Origin: Acinetobacter wuhouensis | Lineage (GTDB): Bacteria > Pseudomonadota > Gammaproteobacteria > Pseudomonadales > Moraxellaceae | NCBI RefSeq assembly: GCF_001696605.3 | Contig: NZ_CP031716.1 | Location: 3,658,001-3,722,000, forward strand | DNA length: 64,000 bases | Direction of reading: 5' to 3' | Shown here: in pieces, positions 1-9,305 of the stretch | Layout of the letters: the number at the start of each line of letters is the position of its first letter | Numbering within the stretch: position 1 is the stretch's first letter | The notes under the pieces: model-generated | The model's input: only the letters and a program-made list of their open reading frames with translations | What the model was told of the DNA's origin: nothing | Database searches by the model: none | Position numbers and translations under genes: made by a program

Positions 1-61
1 TTCCAAATCGTTAATCAACATGCTATTCAGACAGTTTGTTTCGAATGGAAGATGTTCCTGT

Positions 62-1225
62 ATGTTGTTTTTCAATAAAAGCACCGCTATTTTCTGCTTT
101 TTTATCAGTTGTACAAGCATCACCACTGCAAATACCAATCAAGCAGGAATATCTTCAGATCAGCTCAAGGTTGAAAAAGCGATAAACCAGTCATTTCAGC
201 CCCTGATGAAAAAATATGATGTCTCAGGTATGGCAATCGGCGTGATCTATAAGGGAAAAAGTTACGAACAATATTCAGGTTTACAGTCTATTGCTGACCA
301 TAAAAAAGTGACTAAAAATACCCTTTTTGAATTAGGTTCAGTCAGTAAAATATTTACTGCTATTGCGGGAACGTATGCGCAAAATCTTGGAAAAATGTCC
401 CTTCAGGATTACCCTGCACAATATCTGCCTGCACTCAAAAACTCAGAAATCAATCAAGTGACACTGCTGGAATTGGCAACCTACACCAGTGGCAATCTTC
501 CTTTACAGTTTCCTGATCAAATACAGACAGATGCCGAAATTATTCAATATTTTCAAAACTGGCACATCAAAAATCCGATTGGAAAATACCGTCAATATTC
601 CAACCCAAGTATAGGACTGTTTGGTGAGGTGACGGCTAAAGCGATGAAGATGCCTTTTAAAACCTTATCTGAGCAGGTTATCTATCCGCAACTTGATCTA
701 AAACACACCTATATTCAGGTACCTAAACAACAACTGAAAAATTATGCCTTTGGTTATAATCAAAAGAATCAGCCCATACGTGTGACTGCGGGGGCTTTTG
801 ATACTCAAGCCTATGGCGTGAAATCGAACCTCACGGATCTGTTGCATTTTATCAATTTAAACATAGACCCTGAGCTTGCCAGAGCAACGATCAAACCTGC
901 GATCAAGGCTACACATACAGGTTATTATAAAATTGGAGACATGACTCAAGCACTCGGATGGGAAAAATTTACTTATCCAGCGACATTGCAGACCTTACTG
1001 GAAAGCAACTCTGAGCGTGTTGTCATGCAATCAAACCCAGTTGAAAAGACAACGGTTGATACTAGCTCAAAAGTCTTCCACAAAACAGGTTCTACCAATG
1101 GTTTCGGGTCTTATATTATTTATATTCCTGAAAAAAAGTTTGGCTTAGTTATGTTGATGAACAAAAAAATACCAAATCCAGAACGCATCAAAGCCGCGTA
1201 TGAGGTATTTCATTCATTGCAGTAA
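62..1225 (+). CDS. blaADC: Class C beta-lactamase, ADC-type cephalosporinase
   Basis: A periplasmic serine beta-lactamase that hydrolyses cephalosporins. Counting from the ATG at 62 it has 387 residues, close to the usual size of Acinetobacter ADC enzymes. The class C motifs are all visible: SVSK at about residues 93-96 (nucleophilic Ser and general-base Lys), YSN at about 179-181 and KTGS at about 341-344. The N-terminus (MLFFNKSTAIFCFF) is a signal peptide ending near ITTANT. An in-frame ATG at 20 has no ribosome site, whereas GGAAG at 47-51 precedes the ATG at 62, so the latter is preferred. It converges on the flavoprotein gene at 1330. Only 61 bases of upstream DNA are visible, so an activating insertion upstream cannot be judged. 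The class assignment is firm; the exact ADC variant is not determined. Confidence 0.93.
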   Translation: MLFFNKSTAIFCFFISCTSITTANTNQAGISSDQLKVEKAINQSFQPLMKKYDVSGMAIGVIYKGKSYEQYSGLQSIADHKKVTKNTLFELGSVSKIFTAIAGTYAQNLGKMSLQDYPAQYLPALKNSEINQVTLLELATYTSGNLPLQFPDQIQTDAEIIQYFQNWHIKNPIGKYRQYSNPSIGLFGEVTAKAMKMPFKTLSEQVIYPQLDLKHTYIQVPKQQLKNYAFGYNQKNQPIRVTAGAFDTQAYGVKSNLTDLLHFINLNIDPELARATIKPAIKATHTGYYKIGDMTQALGWEKFTYPATLQTLLESNSERVVMQSNPVEKTTVDTSSKVFHKTGSTNGFGSYIIYIPEKKFGLVMLMNKKIPNPERIKAAYEVFHSLQ

Positions 1226-1274
1226 AATCGACATGATTCTGGAAACTTTAGATAGCCTATCTCATAAAATGGAT

Positions 1275-1299
1275 CCTCTTAACATTTCCCGTTAAGAGG
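1275..1299. terminator. Hairpin between convergent genes
   Basis: A perfect 9-bp stem (CCTCTTAAC / GTTAAGAGG) with a 7-base loop lies between the convergent beta-lactamase and flavoprotein genes. Neither side has a strong T-run, so it is a probable but weak shared terminator. Confidence 0.5.
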
Positions 1300-1329
1300 T
1301 CATCATAAAACTGAAAGATTTTATTTTTC

Positions 1330-2508
1330 TTAAGAATAAAAACTTGGATCAGGTACTTTTCCTGTCAGCACCCATTCACCGACTTCCTGATATTTATAAT
1401 CAATCGGATCATGCAAAGTCTGCGTGCGTACATTGCGCCAAAAACGATCTAAATTCAGTTTGGCTGTCGTAGCCCTTGCACCCATAACTTGGAAAATATT
1501 CTGTGTCACAAATAGCGACGTATTGGTCGCTGCAATTTTCGCAGTGGCGATCGCAACAGATACCTGTCCACGCTGTTCTCCGGTTAAACCCTCACCTACA
1601 TTCCACGCATCCTGCAAGCTTTCCACGGCTTTATTAGCAAGTAAACGTACACTTTCAAGCTGCACATAAAATTCAGCAAAATGCTTTTGGATAAATGGAT
1701 CATTCACGGCATTTTCAGCCAACGATTTTGACCATGCTTTCTGACTTTGCACAGCCTCTTTCGCAACCTCAAAAGCCCCCTCAGCCACACCTAAAAATAA
1801 ATGTACAAAAATCAATTGCGCAATCAACGGACGTACACTCGAATACGGTGTGCTTAAAGGGCCTGGGTTGAGTAATAATTCATTTTTGGAAATTTTGACC
1901 TGTTCAAAATGGCTCGTACCGCTATCGGTCTGGCGTTGTCCCATATTGTTCCAATCACCTAAAAAACTTACGCCCTGACGCGCAGTGGGAATCACCCCAA
2001 TCAATAATTTCCCTGCTTCATTAAAACCTGAACACAGCAAAATATCTGAATCGATCGAACCTGAACAAAAACTTTTATCACCCTGAAAAATATATTCATT
2101 CTCTGAGATTTGAATTGCTGTAGTCCGTCGATCCAATGGATTTAAAGTATTGCCCCAGAACAGATTATTTTTAGCCGTATCTTCAAACCATTTTGCATAT
2201 TGCTCAGGCTGGGAAAATAATTGCACTGTCGCAATCAACAAGTGGTGAAAACCATAGACATGCGCCAATGAACTATCGACTTGCGCGATGGTGCGAATGG
2301 TCTGGAAAATAGTTTTCCAATCCGCCCCTTGCCCACCATATTGCTTAGGAATAGACAGTCCAAGCAAACCACTGCGACGAATCAGATCACGTTCATACTT
2401 TGGATTGCCCCCTGTCTTGTCTCTTTCTGCCGCAGTCTGCGCAAATTGTTCAGCCAGTCGTTGGGCAACGTCGAGGGGAGATCGGTTTAAAGCTTGTGGC
2501 GCATTCAT
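1330..2508 (-). CDS. Acyl-CoA dehydrogenase-fold flavoprotein, DszC/SfnC-like
   Basis: A 392-residue protein of the acyl-CoA dehydrogenase fold. The N-terminal helical domain (PKQYGGQGADW near 55-65), the middle beta domain (SFCSGSIDSDILL near 146-158) and the C-terminal helical bundle are all present. The tail HDPIDYKYQEVGEW followed by PDPSFYS resembles the flavin-dependent monooxygenase branch (DszC of dibenzothiophene desulfurisation, SfnC of sulfone use) more than fatty-acid dehydrogenases. These enzymes use reduced FMN from a partner reductase, which is not encoded nearby. AGGACAG just before the ATG supports the start. The gene stands alone, about 0.6 kb downstream of acs. The family is certain; a sulfur-scavenging role is inferred, and the substrate is unknown. 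Confidence 0.78.
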   Translation of the reverse strand: MNAPQALNRSPLDVAQRLAEQFAQTAAERDKTGGNPKYERDLIRRSGLLGLSIPKQYGGQGADWKTIFQTIRTIAQVDSSLAHVYGFHHLLIATVQLFSQPEQYAKWFEDTAKNNLFWGNTLNPLDRRTTAIQISENEYIFQGDKSFCSGSIDSDILLCSGFNEAGKLLIGVIPTARQGVSFLGDWNNMGQRQTDSGTSHFEQVKISKNELLLNPGPLSTPYSSVRPLIAQLIFVHLFLGVAEGAFEVAKEAVQSQKAWSKSLAENAVNDPFIQKHFAEFYVQLESVRLLANKAVESLQDAWNVGEGLTGEQRGQVSVAIATAKIAATNTSLFVTQNIFQVMGARATTAKLNLDRFWRNVRTQTLHDPIDYKYQEVGEWVLTGKVPDPSFYS

Positions 2509-2610
2509 GTGACTGTCCTTATTTTTAATATTTTTAGCTTAGCAGATCATCCTGAACTGCTTTATCTGAATGCCTGCTGAACTTATGCACTATTTTGAAA
2601 ATACTGAGCC

Positions 2611-2648
2611 ACACAAAAAATACCGCTAACCTGATGCTAACGGTATTT
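2611..2648 (-). terminator. Rho-independent terminator candidate on the minus strand
   Basis: On the minus strand an AAATACCG / CGGTATTT stem with a partly paired interior is followed by TTTTTGTG. It could end transcripts coming from acs, about 480 bases upstream, before they reach the flavoprotein gene. Confidence 0.5.
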
Positions 2649-3127
2649 AACTTTTATATTAATCGCTGATGTTACACAGTAATATCAAATTGTAGATCGC
2701 ATCTCAATAAAAAGTGGATACGCGATAACGTCATCCGCAACGTGTTTGAGGCAGGACTACATCTGTAAATTAATGTTTCTGTGATATATCAATCAAAAGA
2801 TGGTATTTGTCGAGTTTTGCGGTGAGGAGCAACGCTCCGCAAGGTGGTTTTCTTGCGAAGCTTCGTTTCTCATTTTCCCGAAAGAAAAATAGGTCGAGCC
2901 GAAGGCTAATCCCTAAATCAAAACTTTTGATGTAAGACTCCGTCTAGTAAGTTTAAAGCTGTTTTAAAAAATGCATTTCTTTTGAAGTGCGTAACATCAG
3001 TTAATCAAGAAAAGTCCTCTCTCCCTGTGGGATAAGGAGTAAAACTTCACAAGTGAGCCCTCATCTTCAAAGCCCCCTCATCCTAGCCTTCTCCCAAAGG
3101 GAGAAGGAACTTCCAATGCATGTGAAT
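2649..3127. repeat. Gene-free intergenic region with short palindromes
   Basis: The gap downstream of acs holds no credible gene. It contains the hairpin GGAGC-AAC-GCTCC (2826-2838), then GCAAG...CTTGC (2839-2856) and the perfect palindrome CGAAGCTTCG (2856-2865). A TTTTCCCGAAAGAAAA-type inverted repeat lies near 2873-2888. At 3015-3115 there are pyrimidine/purine complementary blocks (CTCTCCCTGTGGGATAAGGAG and CTTCTCCCAAAGGGAGAAGG) of a kind that recurs near 9230 and 14258. The sequence looks like a nest of REP-like elements. Confidence 0.6.
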
Positions 3128-5083
3128 CTAAAGATCAAATCGACTGTTCGCCTGAACTTCTTTAATCAACTGATCCACCACACTCGGGTCTGCCAGTGTT
3201 GATGTATCTCCCAGACTGTCCAGCTCATTGGCAACGATCTTACGCAAAATACGGCGCATGATTTTACCAGAACGGGTTTTTGGCAATGATGGCGCCCAAT
3301 AAATGGCATCTGGGGTCGCAACAGGGCCCAAAACCTTACGTACCCATGCCACCAGTTCCTGACGTAATTCTTCCGTTTCAACTTCACCTGCCTGCAAAGT
3401 GACATAAGCAGCAACGCCCTGACCTTTAATATCATGTGGCATACCCACCACGGCTGATTCAGCCACTTTTTCATGCGCCACCAAAGCGCTTTCAATTTCA
3501 GCAGTTCCTAAACGATGCCCTGAAACATTCAGCACATCATCAACACGTCCTGTGATCCAGTAATATCCGTCTTTATCACGACGTGCCCCATCACCTGTAA
3601 AATAACTCCCTGGATAGGTCGCAAAATAGGCTTCGATAAAACGTGCAGGGTCGCCCCAAATGGTTCGCATCTGCCCAGGCCAGGAATCTTTGATAATCAG
3701 ATTCCCTTCAGCCTCACCTTCAAGTTCATTGCCATCTGCATCGACCAAAGCTGGCTGTACGCCAAATAGAGGGCGTGTTGCAGAGCCTGGTTTAACCGCT
3801 GTAGCACCAGGAAGTGGGGAAATCAAAATACCGCCTGTTTCAGTTTGCCACCATGTATCTACAACTGGGCAACGGCTTTCACCAACAACCGTGTAATACC
3901 AATTCCATGCTTCAGGATTAATCGGCTCACCCACAGTGCCTAATAGACGTAAACTGCTACGGTCACTTTCACGGACATAGGCATCACCCTCACGCATCAT
4001 CGCGCGAATCGCAGTTGGTGCTGTATATAAAATGGTGATGTTGTGTTTATCGACAATATGCCCTGTACGTGCCCAGCTTGGATATTGCGGAATACCCTCC
4101 GACATCACTGTGGTTGTACCATTGGACAATGGGCCATATACAACATAAGAATGCCCCGTAATCCAGCCAACATCTGCTGTACACCAAAAGACATCATTCT
4201 GTTTAATATCAAAAACTTCACGGAAAGTTGAATTTACATAGGTCAGATAGCCACCTGTGGTATGCAACACCCCTTTCGGTTTTCCGGTAGAACCCGAGGT
4301 ATACAGAATGAAGAGTGGATCTTCTGCATTCATTGGTTCAGGTGGACAAATATCCGTGACGGTCATAATTTCCATGTGATACCACAGATCACGACCTTCT
4401 TTCATCGTAATCGGGTGCCCTGTACGATGTACCACAATCATTTTTTCAACAGAAGATGTACCATCCAATTGTAATGCTGCATCGACATTTTCTTTGAGTG
4501 GAATGGTTTTACCACCACGCATCCCTTGGTCAGCAGTAACCACCAATTTTGCCTGACTGTCATCAATACGACTCGCCAAAGAATCTGGTGAGAAACCACC
4601 AAAGACCACGCAATGCACAGCACCAATACGGGTACATGCCAACATTGCAATCGCCGCCTCTGGAATCATTGGCATATACAGCACCACACGATCACCTTTG
4701 CTGACACCGTTTTTCTTCAAGACATTGGCGAAACGACAGACTTCATCATGCAACTCTTCAAAAGAGATTATTTTATGACGTGACGGATGATCACCCTCCC
4801 AGATAATCGCAGGTTTCAATGGATGTTCTTTTAAATGACGATCCAGACAGTTTTCACTAACGTTTAACTGCCCATCTGCAAACCACTCGATTTTGAAGTG
4901 ATCGGGGTCATAACTGGTATTCTTCACTTGTGTAAAGGGTTTAATCCAGTCAAGTTTTTTGGCTGCTTCTGCCCAGAATTCATCTGGATGTTCTACAGAC
5001 TGTTGGTAACGTTCAAAATACTGTTGTTCATTGGTTCTTGCTGTTTTTACAAATTGTTCTGGAACTGGATAGATTTCTTTCAT
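3128..5083 (-). CDS. acs: Acetyl-CoA synthetase
   Basis: Acs makes acetyl-CoA from acetate, ATP and CoA through acetyl-AMP in the cytoplasm, and so allows growth on acetate. The product has 651 residues (E. coli Acs has 652). The adenylate-forming motif [11 protein letters not shown] lies near residues 255-265, the hinge and ribose-binding part [18 protein letters not shown] near 490-507, and the C-terminal [11 protein letters not shown] carries the lysine that is regulated by acetylation in this family. An upstream in-frame ATG at 5110 exists, but AAGGAAG sits 8 bases before the ATG at 5083, giving the usual [10 protein letters not shown] start. It is monocistronic, with about 290 bases of upstream DNA shared with the divergent DUF805 gene. 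No acetyltransferase or acetate permease gene is adjacent. Confidence 0.97.
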   Translation of the reverse strand: MKEIYPVPEQFVKTARTNEQQYFERYQQSVEHPDEFWAEAAKKLDWIKPFTQVKNTSYDPDHFKIEWFADGQLNVSENCLDRHLKEHPLKPAIIWEGDHPSRHKIISFEELHDEVCRFANVLKKNGVSKGDRVVLYMPMIPEAAIAMLACTRIGAVHCVVFGGFSPDSLASRIDDSQAKLVVTADQGMRGGKTIPLKENVDAALQLDGTSSVEKMIVVHRTGHPITMKEGRDLWYHMEIMTVTDICPPEPMNAEDPLFILYTSGSTGKPKGVLHTTGGYLTYVNSTFREVFDIKQNDVFWCTADVGWITGHSYVVYGPLSNGTTTVMSEGIPQYPSWARTGHIVDKHNITILYTAPTAIRAMMREGDAYVRESDRSSLRLLGTVGEPINPEAWNWYYTVVGESRCPVVDTWWQTETGGILISPLPGATAVKPGSATRPLFGVQPALVDADGNELEGEAEGNLIIKDSWPGQMRTIWGDPARFIEAYFATYPGSYFTGDGARRDKDGYYWITGRVDDVLNVSGHRLGTAEIESALVAHEKVAESAVVGMPHDIKGQGVAAYVTLQAGEVETEELRQELVAWVRKVLGPVATPDAIYWAPSLPKTRSGKIMRRILRKIVANELDSLGDTSTLADPSVVDQLIKEVQANSRFDL

Positions 5084-5375
5084 AATCACTTCCTTGATTT
5101 TGCATTCCATCTCGGAATGTATGCCTACGTTATTGATTTTATTTGTTGCATCTGTTCAGTATTACGATAGCTCATTTTGGTTAACAATTGTGCTTTGGTC
5201 GTAGACACGGGCGTCACTTTAACCATCGAAAAATGCTCAGTCATTTGCCAAAACATTCGAATTTTCAATATCTATGTACTATTTTTGATCTTATAATTTG
5301 TTGTGGTACATGCATATGTCTTTTTTCAGAAAAAAACATTTCCTTACCGAATTTCTTGATCTGGACAACTTCTAT

Positions 5376-5957
5376 ATGTCAACGCAACACGCCTCAACTT
5401 TTTTTTCAAAAAAAACCTCTCCCAAAACAGACCATCCTCTTTCAATACATGGGCGTTTCAATCGTCTCAGTTATATTGCTTGGTTTGGATTACTCCACAT
5501 TTTAGTGTCCGTTATAGCAGTTGCCCTGAGCGTTTTTTTTGGCGTGCTTAATTTAAATAACTTACATCTCAGCCAGCATGCGATGACCTCAATTTCTGGA
5601 ATGGGTGAAATTGCTTATTTATTTCTCAGCTGTTTTTATCTTTATGGATTGGCTGTCATTATTATTCGTCGTTTCCATGATCGTAATAAGTCTGGCTGGC
5701 TCAGCCTCTTACTTTTTATTCCGATTATTCAATTTTTTACATTGCTTTATCTGCTTTTAGCACGCGGTGAACAACATCCCAATCGTTTTGGACACCCACG
5801 TTCATCAGCTTTTATTGAAAAAATTGTTGCGTGGTTAATGATCATTTTCTTTGTACTTGGGCTATTTGCTTCTGCGAGTGTGATTTCGTTTATGATGGGT
5901 TCAGGTGAACTTGAACAACCTCATGAAATTATTCAAAAAGGCACACAATATTTTTAA
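5376..5957 (+). CDS. DUF805 family inner-membrane protein
   Basis: A membrane protein of about 193 residues with the two DUF805 hallmarks: GRFNRLSYIAWF just before the first membrane segment, and RRFHDRNKSGW before the third, followed by the closing ARGEQHPNRFG. About four hydrophobic segments are seen. The molecular function of DUF805 is not known. The reading frame stays open upstream to an ATG at 5298, but the upstream part has an unstructured composition; the ATG at 5376 gives a family-like N-terminus. Neither start has a good Shine-Dalgarno sequence, so the start is uncertain. It is divergent from acs and is followed by mscS after 159 bases. Confidence 0.75.
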   Translation: MSTQHASTFFSKKTSPKTDHPLSIHGRFNRLSYIAWFGLLHILVSVIAVALSVFFGVLNLNNLHLSQHAMTSISGMGEIAYLFLSCFYLYGLAVIIIRRFHDRNKSGWLSLLLFIPIIQFFTLLYLLLARGEQHPNRFGHPRSSAFIEKIVAWLMIIFFVLGLFASASVISFMMGSGELEQPHEIIQKGTQYF

Positions 5958-6116
5958 ATTTATGAAAGCCTTTAAAGTAAGAAGATGATTGATCAATGTG
6001 AATGATTAAATGACAAGTTTAAACTTTGTTTACAAGTTATACGAAAAACTGTAATCAATGCTGAACATCTTTGAAATTTCAGGCAAAATATCACAATCAT
6101 TTTACTGGACACGACA

Positions 6117-7094
6117 GTGGCTGAAGAAGCAAATAAATTAAGTGAGGTCGCACAAGACACCACCCAACTCATCCAATCCGCAGGTGAAAAAACGGCGCAA
6201 TCCGTGATTCAACATACTGCAAAATATAACGATGCCTACTCAACGATCGACAAATTTGTAGATGGTTTTTGGGAACGTCTGCCTTATTTAACTATTGCTT
6301 TAGTCGTCATTACCATTTTCTGGTTATTGTCTAAACTGTTTAAATTCTTTGTCCGTAAAACCTTATCCAATCGTAACTATACTCGTCAAAACTTGGTTCT
6401 AGTTTTGAACCGTGTGGGTAGTACTGCGATTATGTTCTTTGGTTTCTTGATCGCCATGGTGATTGCCATCCCTGGTTTTACACCAGGTCAATTGATGAGT
6501 GCTCTTGGGATTGGTTCTGTTGCAATCGGTTTTGCATTTAAAGATATTTTCCAAAATTTACTTTCAGGGATTCTGATTCTAATTTCTGAGCCATTTAAAA
6601 TCGGTGATGACATTATCGTCACAGGCATGGAAGGAACCGTTGAAGATATTCAAATCCGTGCGACATTCCTCCGTTCACCAGATGGTCGTCGTATCGTGAT
6701 TCCCAATGCGACCGTCTATACCAGTGCAGTGACTGTAAATACAGCCTATCCACGTCGTCGTTGTGAGTTTGTGGTCGGTATTGGTTATGAAGATGATGTG
6801 CAAAAAGCCAAAGACATTATTTTAAAATTATTAGATAAAGATCAACGCATTTTAAGCCAACCAGGTTTCTCGGTAAATGTAACAGCACTTGCTGATTTTT
6901 CTGTGAATTTAACCGTGCGTTGGTGGGTAGATACCAGTCAAGTGCTCACGGCTTCATCTATCAGTGAAATTCAAGAATTGGTATTGGATGCATTTGCTGA
7001 AAATAACATCTCAATTCCTTATCCAGTACAAGAAGTCAAAGTCTATCGTGGTGATCCATCTGTAGATGAAAACGACTCAGGTCGCGCTAAATAA
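6117..7094 (+). CDS. mscS: Small-conductance mechanosensitive channel, MscS family
   Basis: An osmotic safety valve in the inner membrane. The product has 325 residues and begins with GTG. A soluble, slightly amphipathic N-terminal stretch of about 55 residues comes first, then three membrane segments. The third is the pore helix, ALGIGSVAIGFAFKD, followed by FQNLLSGILIL, the Gly/Ala-rich pattern typical of MscS TM3. A beta domain (EPFKIGDDI, IPNATVYTS) and an alpha/beta C-terminal domain complete the cytoplasmic cage. GGA lies about 10 bases before the GTG and no ATG is better placed. The 3' end overlaps the convergent rsmE by 18 bases, so the last residues, DENDSGRAK, are coded opposite the end of rsmE. 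Confidence 0.93.
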   Translation: MAEEANKLSEVAQDTTQLIQSAGEKTAQSVIQHTAKYNDAYSTIDKFVDGFWERLPYLTIALVVITIFWLLSKLFKFFVRKTLSNRNYTRQNLVLVLNRVGSTAIMFFGFLIAMVIAIPGFTPGQLMSALGIGSVAIGFAFKDIFQNLLSGILILISEPFKIGDDIIVTGMEGTVEDIQIRATFLRSPDGRRIVIPNATVYTSAVTVNTAYPRRRCEFVVGIGYEDDVQKAKDIILKLLDKDQRILSQPGFSVNVTALADFSVNLTVRWWVDTSQVLTASSISEIQELVLDAFAENNISIPYPVQEVKVYRGDPSVDENDSGRAK

Positions 7095-7790
7095 ACGCCC
7101 CAACACATAAGGAATTGCGGTTTCAGTTCTTAAAATTCGGTTGCCTAAGCTCACCGCTTGGCAGCCGTTTTTTATGAGTAAATCAATTTCATAAGGAATA
7201 AAACCACCCTCAGGTCCAATGATCACCGTACATGAATGATCAACCGCATAGGGCATTTTTAAATCTGTATAAGGATGTGCGACATAAGCAGGGTTTTGTT
7301 CACTGATCATGGTGGGTAATACATCTTCAACAAAAGGTTTAAAACGTTTATATAACTCAATTTTCGGTGCAATCGTGTCACCAGCTTGTTCTAAGCCTAA
7401 TGTCACAAAATGATCAAGCTGTTGTAGGAATGGAGTTTGCCAGTAACTTTTATCCACGCGATAACTGTGGATAATAATCAACTTATCCACACCCAGTGTA
7501 ATCGCATCCATAATTAAACGACGTAAAACTTTGGGACGTGGTAAAGCCACAATCAGCGTGACAGGTAATTTTTCAGGGACAGATTCTTCTTTTAGCGGTT
7601 TGAGCTGAATCGAATTTTCTGAAATATCAATAATTTCAGTTAAATAGCGCTTACCTTCACGAATCCCAACTTTCAGCGTATCACCGACTTTGACACCGAC
7701 ATGGGTAAGTAAATGTTCAAGCTGTCGCTTGGAGCTAATAGTCCAAATTTCAGATTCAGTCTGACGCGGGTCTAACAGAACGATGTTCAT
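7077..7790 (-). CDS. rsmE: 16S rRNA (uracil(1498)-N(3))-methyltransferase
   Basis: A SPOUT-class methyltransferase that modifies U1498 of 16S rRNA in the 30S subunit using S-adenosylmethionine. It has 237 residues, normal for the family. An N-terminal PUA-like RNA-binding domain covers about 1-75. The knotted catalytic domain ends in the diagnostic motifs IIGPEGGF (about 192-199) and LGNRILRTETA (about 217-227), which form the cofactor pocket. Its ATG overlaps the waaA stop by 4 bases (ATGA), so the two genes are probably translationally coupled. It runs into mscS with an 18-base convergent overlap. Confidence 0.95.
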   Translation of the reverse strand: MNIVLLDPRQTESEIWTISSKRQLEHLLTHVGVKVGDTLKVGIREGKRYLTEIIDISENSIQLKPLKEESVPEKLPVTLIVALPRPKVLRRLIMDAITLGVDKLIIIHSYRVDKSYWQTPFLQQLDHFVTLGLEQAGDTIAPKIELYKRFKPFVEDVLPTMISEQNPAYVAHPYTDLKMPYAVDHSCTVIIGPEGGFIPYEIDLLIKNGCQAVSLGNRILRTETAIPYVLGRLFSAT

Positions 7791-9067
7791 AGATAGGCAT
7801 CAATCACTGCAATATGCTTTTGCAAAGACCCTTTATTTTTATTCAATACTTCAATCGCATGCTGACTGAGTTGCTGTGCAAATACCTGATTTTGCAGACA
7901 ACGAACCAGTAACTGTGTCACTTCATCCACAGACTGCCCGACCGCAACTGCATCTGCCTGAATAAACTCATCGACAATGGCTTGGAAATTAAAATAATTT
8001 GGACCAATTACTGTCGGTACATCTAAAACCATCGGTTCTAAAATATTATGTCCACCACCAGGTTCATTCAGCGACCCACCGACGAAACAAGCCTGACTTA
8101 AGGCATACCACAGCCACATTTCACCCATACTGTCGGCTAAATACACCTGAGTATCCGATTGAATCAATTGATCTAAGCTACGGCGTTGGGTATTTAAATT
8201 CAGACTTTGAGCACTATTAAACACTTCATCAAAACGTTCAGGATGACGTGGTACGACAATGAGTAGCCAATCCGAATACAGTTCCAGATAGGGTTTAAAA
8301 GCGGTAAGCAGTTTTTCTTCTTCAGGAGAATGGGTACTCGCAATCGTAATGATTTTACGGGAACTTAAATTCCAATCCTGCTGTAATTGTTGAGCTTTCT
8401 GTACAAATTTCTCAGGTGCTGAAATATCAAATTTGATACTCCCAACCACTTCAGTTTGATCTGGCTGACTGCCTAAAGCAATAAAACGTTGTTGCGTTGC
8501 CTGATCTTGCGCCAATAAACGATCCAGTTTTTGTAACATCGGACGGGTCAGACTCGGCACTTTGCCATAGCCTTTGGCTGACTTTTCCGAAAGTCGTGCA
8601 TTGACCAAAATACAGGGAACTTTAAATTCTTTGGCTTGATCAATCAGATTTGGCCACAGCTCTGTTTCAACCAGAATCAACAATTTAGGCTGATATTTCT
8701 GATAAAAATCAGCAATTAAATACTTTTGATCTGCAGGTAAATACACCGCCTGAAATAACGCTTCATAGGGCACTTTTAAGAATAACGATTTAGAACGGGC
8801 CTGCCCTGTCTTGGTAGTATTGGTCACAAGAACTGCATGACCCAATTTTAAATAATGCTCGATCAAGGGTTGAGCGGCATTGGTTTCACCCACAGAAACA
8901 CAATGAAACCATATCGTTTGCAAGTTTTTAGCAGGCTGAAATGGGCCAAAACGTTCAAGACATTCCTGTTGATATTCCGCTGTATTTTGCGCACGTTTTT
9001 TTATTCGTGAACGATACAATGGTTTGACGATCGTCAGTGCTGCGTTATACCAGAAAGGAGTAGCCAA
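7787..9067 (-). CDS. waaA: 3-deoxy-D-manno-octulosonic acid (Kdo) transferase
   Basis: A membrane-anchored GT-B glycosyltransferase that adds Kdo from CMP-Kdo to the lipid A precursor at the inner leaflet of the inner membrane. The product has 426 residues. An N-terminal hydrophobic anchor is followed by FHCVSVGETNAAQPL, where the Glu is the expected catalytic residue, and by VETELWPNL. The C-terminal half carries the CMP-Kdo site, including GGGHNILEP. The gene heads a two-gene unit with rsmE. In Acinetobacter, lipo-oligosaccharide made from this core is the outer-membrane lipid. The start codon is supported by GAAAGGAG just upstream. Confidence 0.95.
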   Translation of the reverse strand: MATPFWYNAALTIVKPLYRSRIKKRAQNTAEYQQECLERFGPFQPAKNLQTIWFHCVSVGETNAAQPLIEHYLKLGHAVLVTNTTKTGQARSKSLFLKVPYEALFQAVYLPADQKYLIADFYQKYQPKLLILVETELWPNLIDQAKEFKVPCILVNARLSEKSAKGYGKVPSLTRPMLQKLDRLLAQDQATQQRFIALGSQPDQTEVVGSIKFDISAPEKFVQKAQQLQQDWNLSSRKIITIASTHSPEEEKLLTAFKPYLELYSDWLLIVVPRHPERFDEVFNSAQSLNLNTQRRSLDQLIQSDTQVYLADSMGEMWLWYALSQACFVGGSLNEPGGGHNILEPMVLDVPTVIGPNYFNFQAIVDEFIQADAVAVGQSVDEVTQLLVRCLQNQVFAQQLSQHAIEVLNKNKGSLQKHIAVIDAYL

Positions 9068-9225
9068 ACAGAATGCCCCAGAATCAATTTAATGGGCAAA
9101 TATAACAGAGCTATATTCAGTTGTTAATGAATAATATTTAACGAATTGTTGTGAAAAATCACAATATCTTTTTTTTGGGCAGTAAGAACAATATTATTTA
9201 GCGCTATTCTCAATAAAATAATGAA

Positions 9226-9280
9226 AGTCCCTTCTCCCTTTGGGATGAGGAGTAAAACTCCGCAAGAGGATGAAGGGCTG
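9226..9280. repeat. Dispersed palindromic repeat copy
   Basis: Between waaA and nemA lies an imperfect inverted repeat whose outer arms are TCCCTTC and GATGAAGGG, with an internal GGAG-TAAAA-CTCC hairpin followed by CGCAAGAGG. The same layout recurs near 3025 and 14258. Confidence 0.6.
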
Positions 9281-9305
9281 TTTTTTATAAAACTAAATCA
9301 CTGAA

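Noticed and set aside
2655..2710. Possible remnant of a gene end on the minus strand (FLLRCDLQFDITV then stop)
   Set aside because: The frame is very short and cannot be extended or recognised; the region is better described as repeat-rich intergenic DNA.
3166..3495. A 109-codon minus-strand frame inside acs
   Set aside because: It is an alternate-frame shadow of the well-supported acs gene with no start signal.
7999..8220. A histidine-rich plus-strand frame opposite waaA
   Set aside because: It is antisense to waaA and has no ribosome site; similar frames opposite other long genes were rejected for the same reason.
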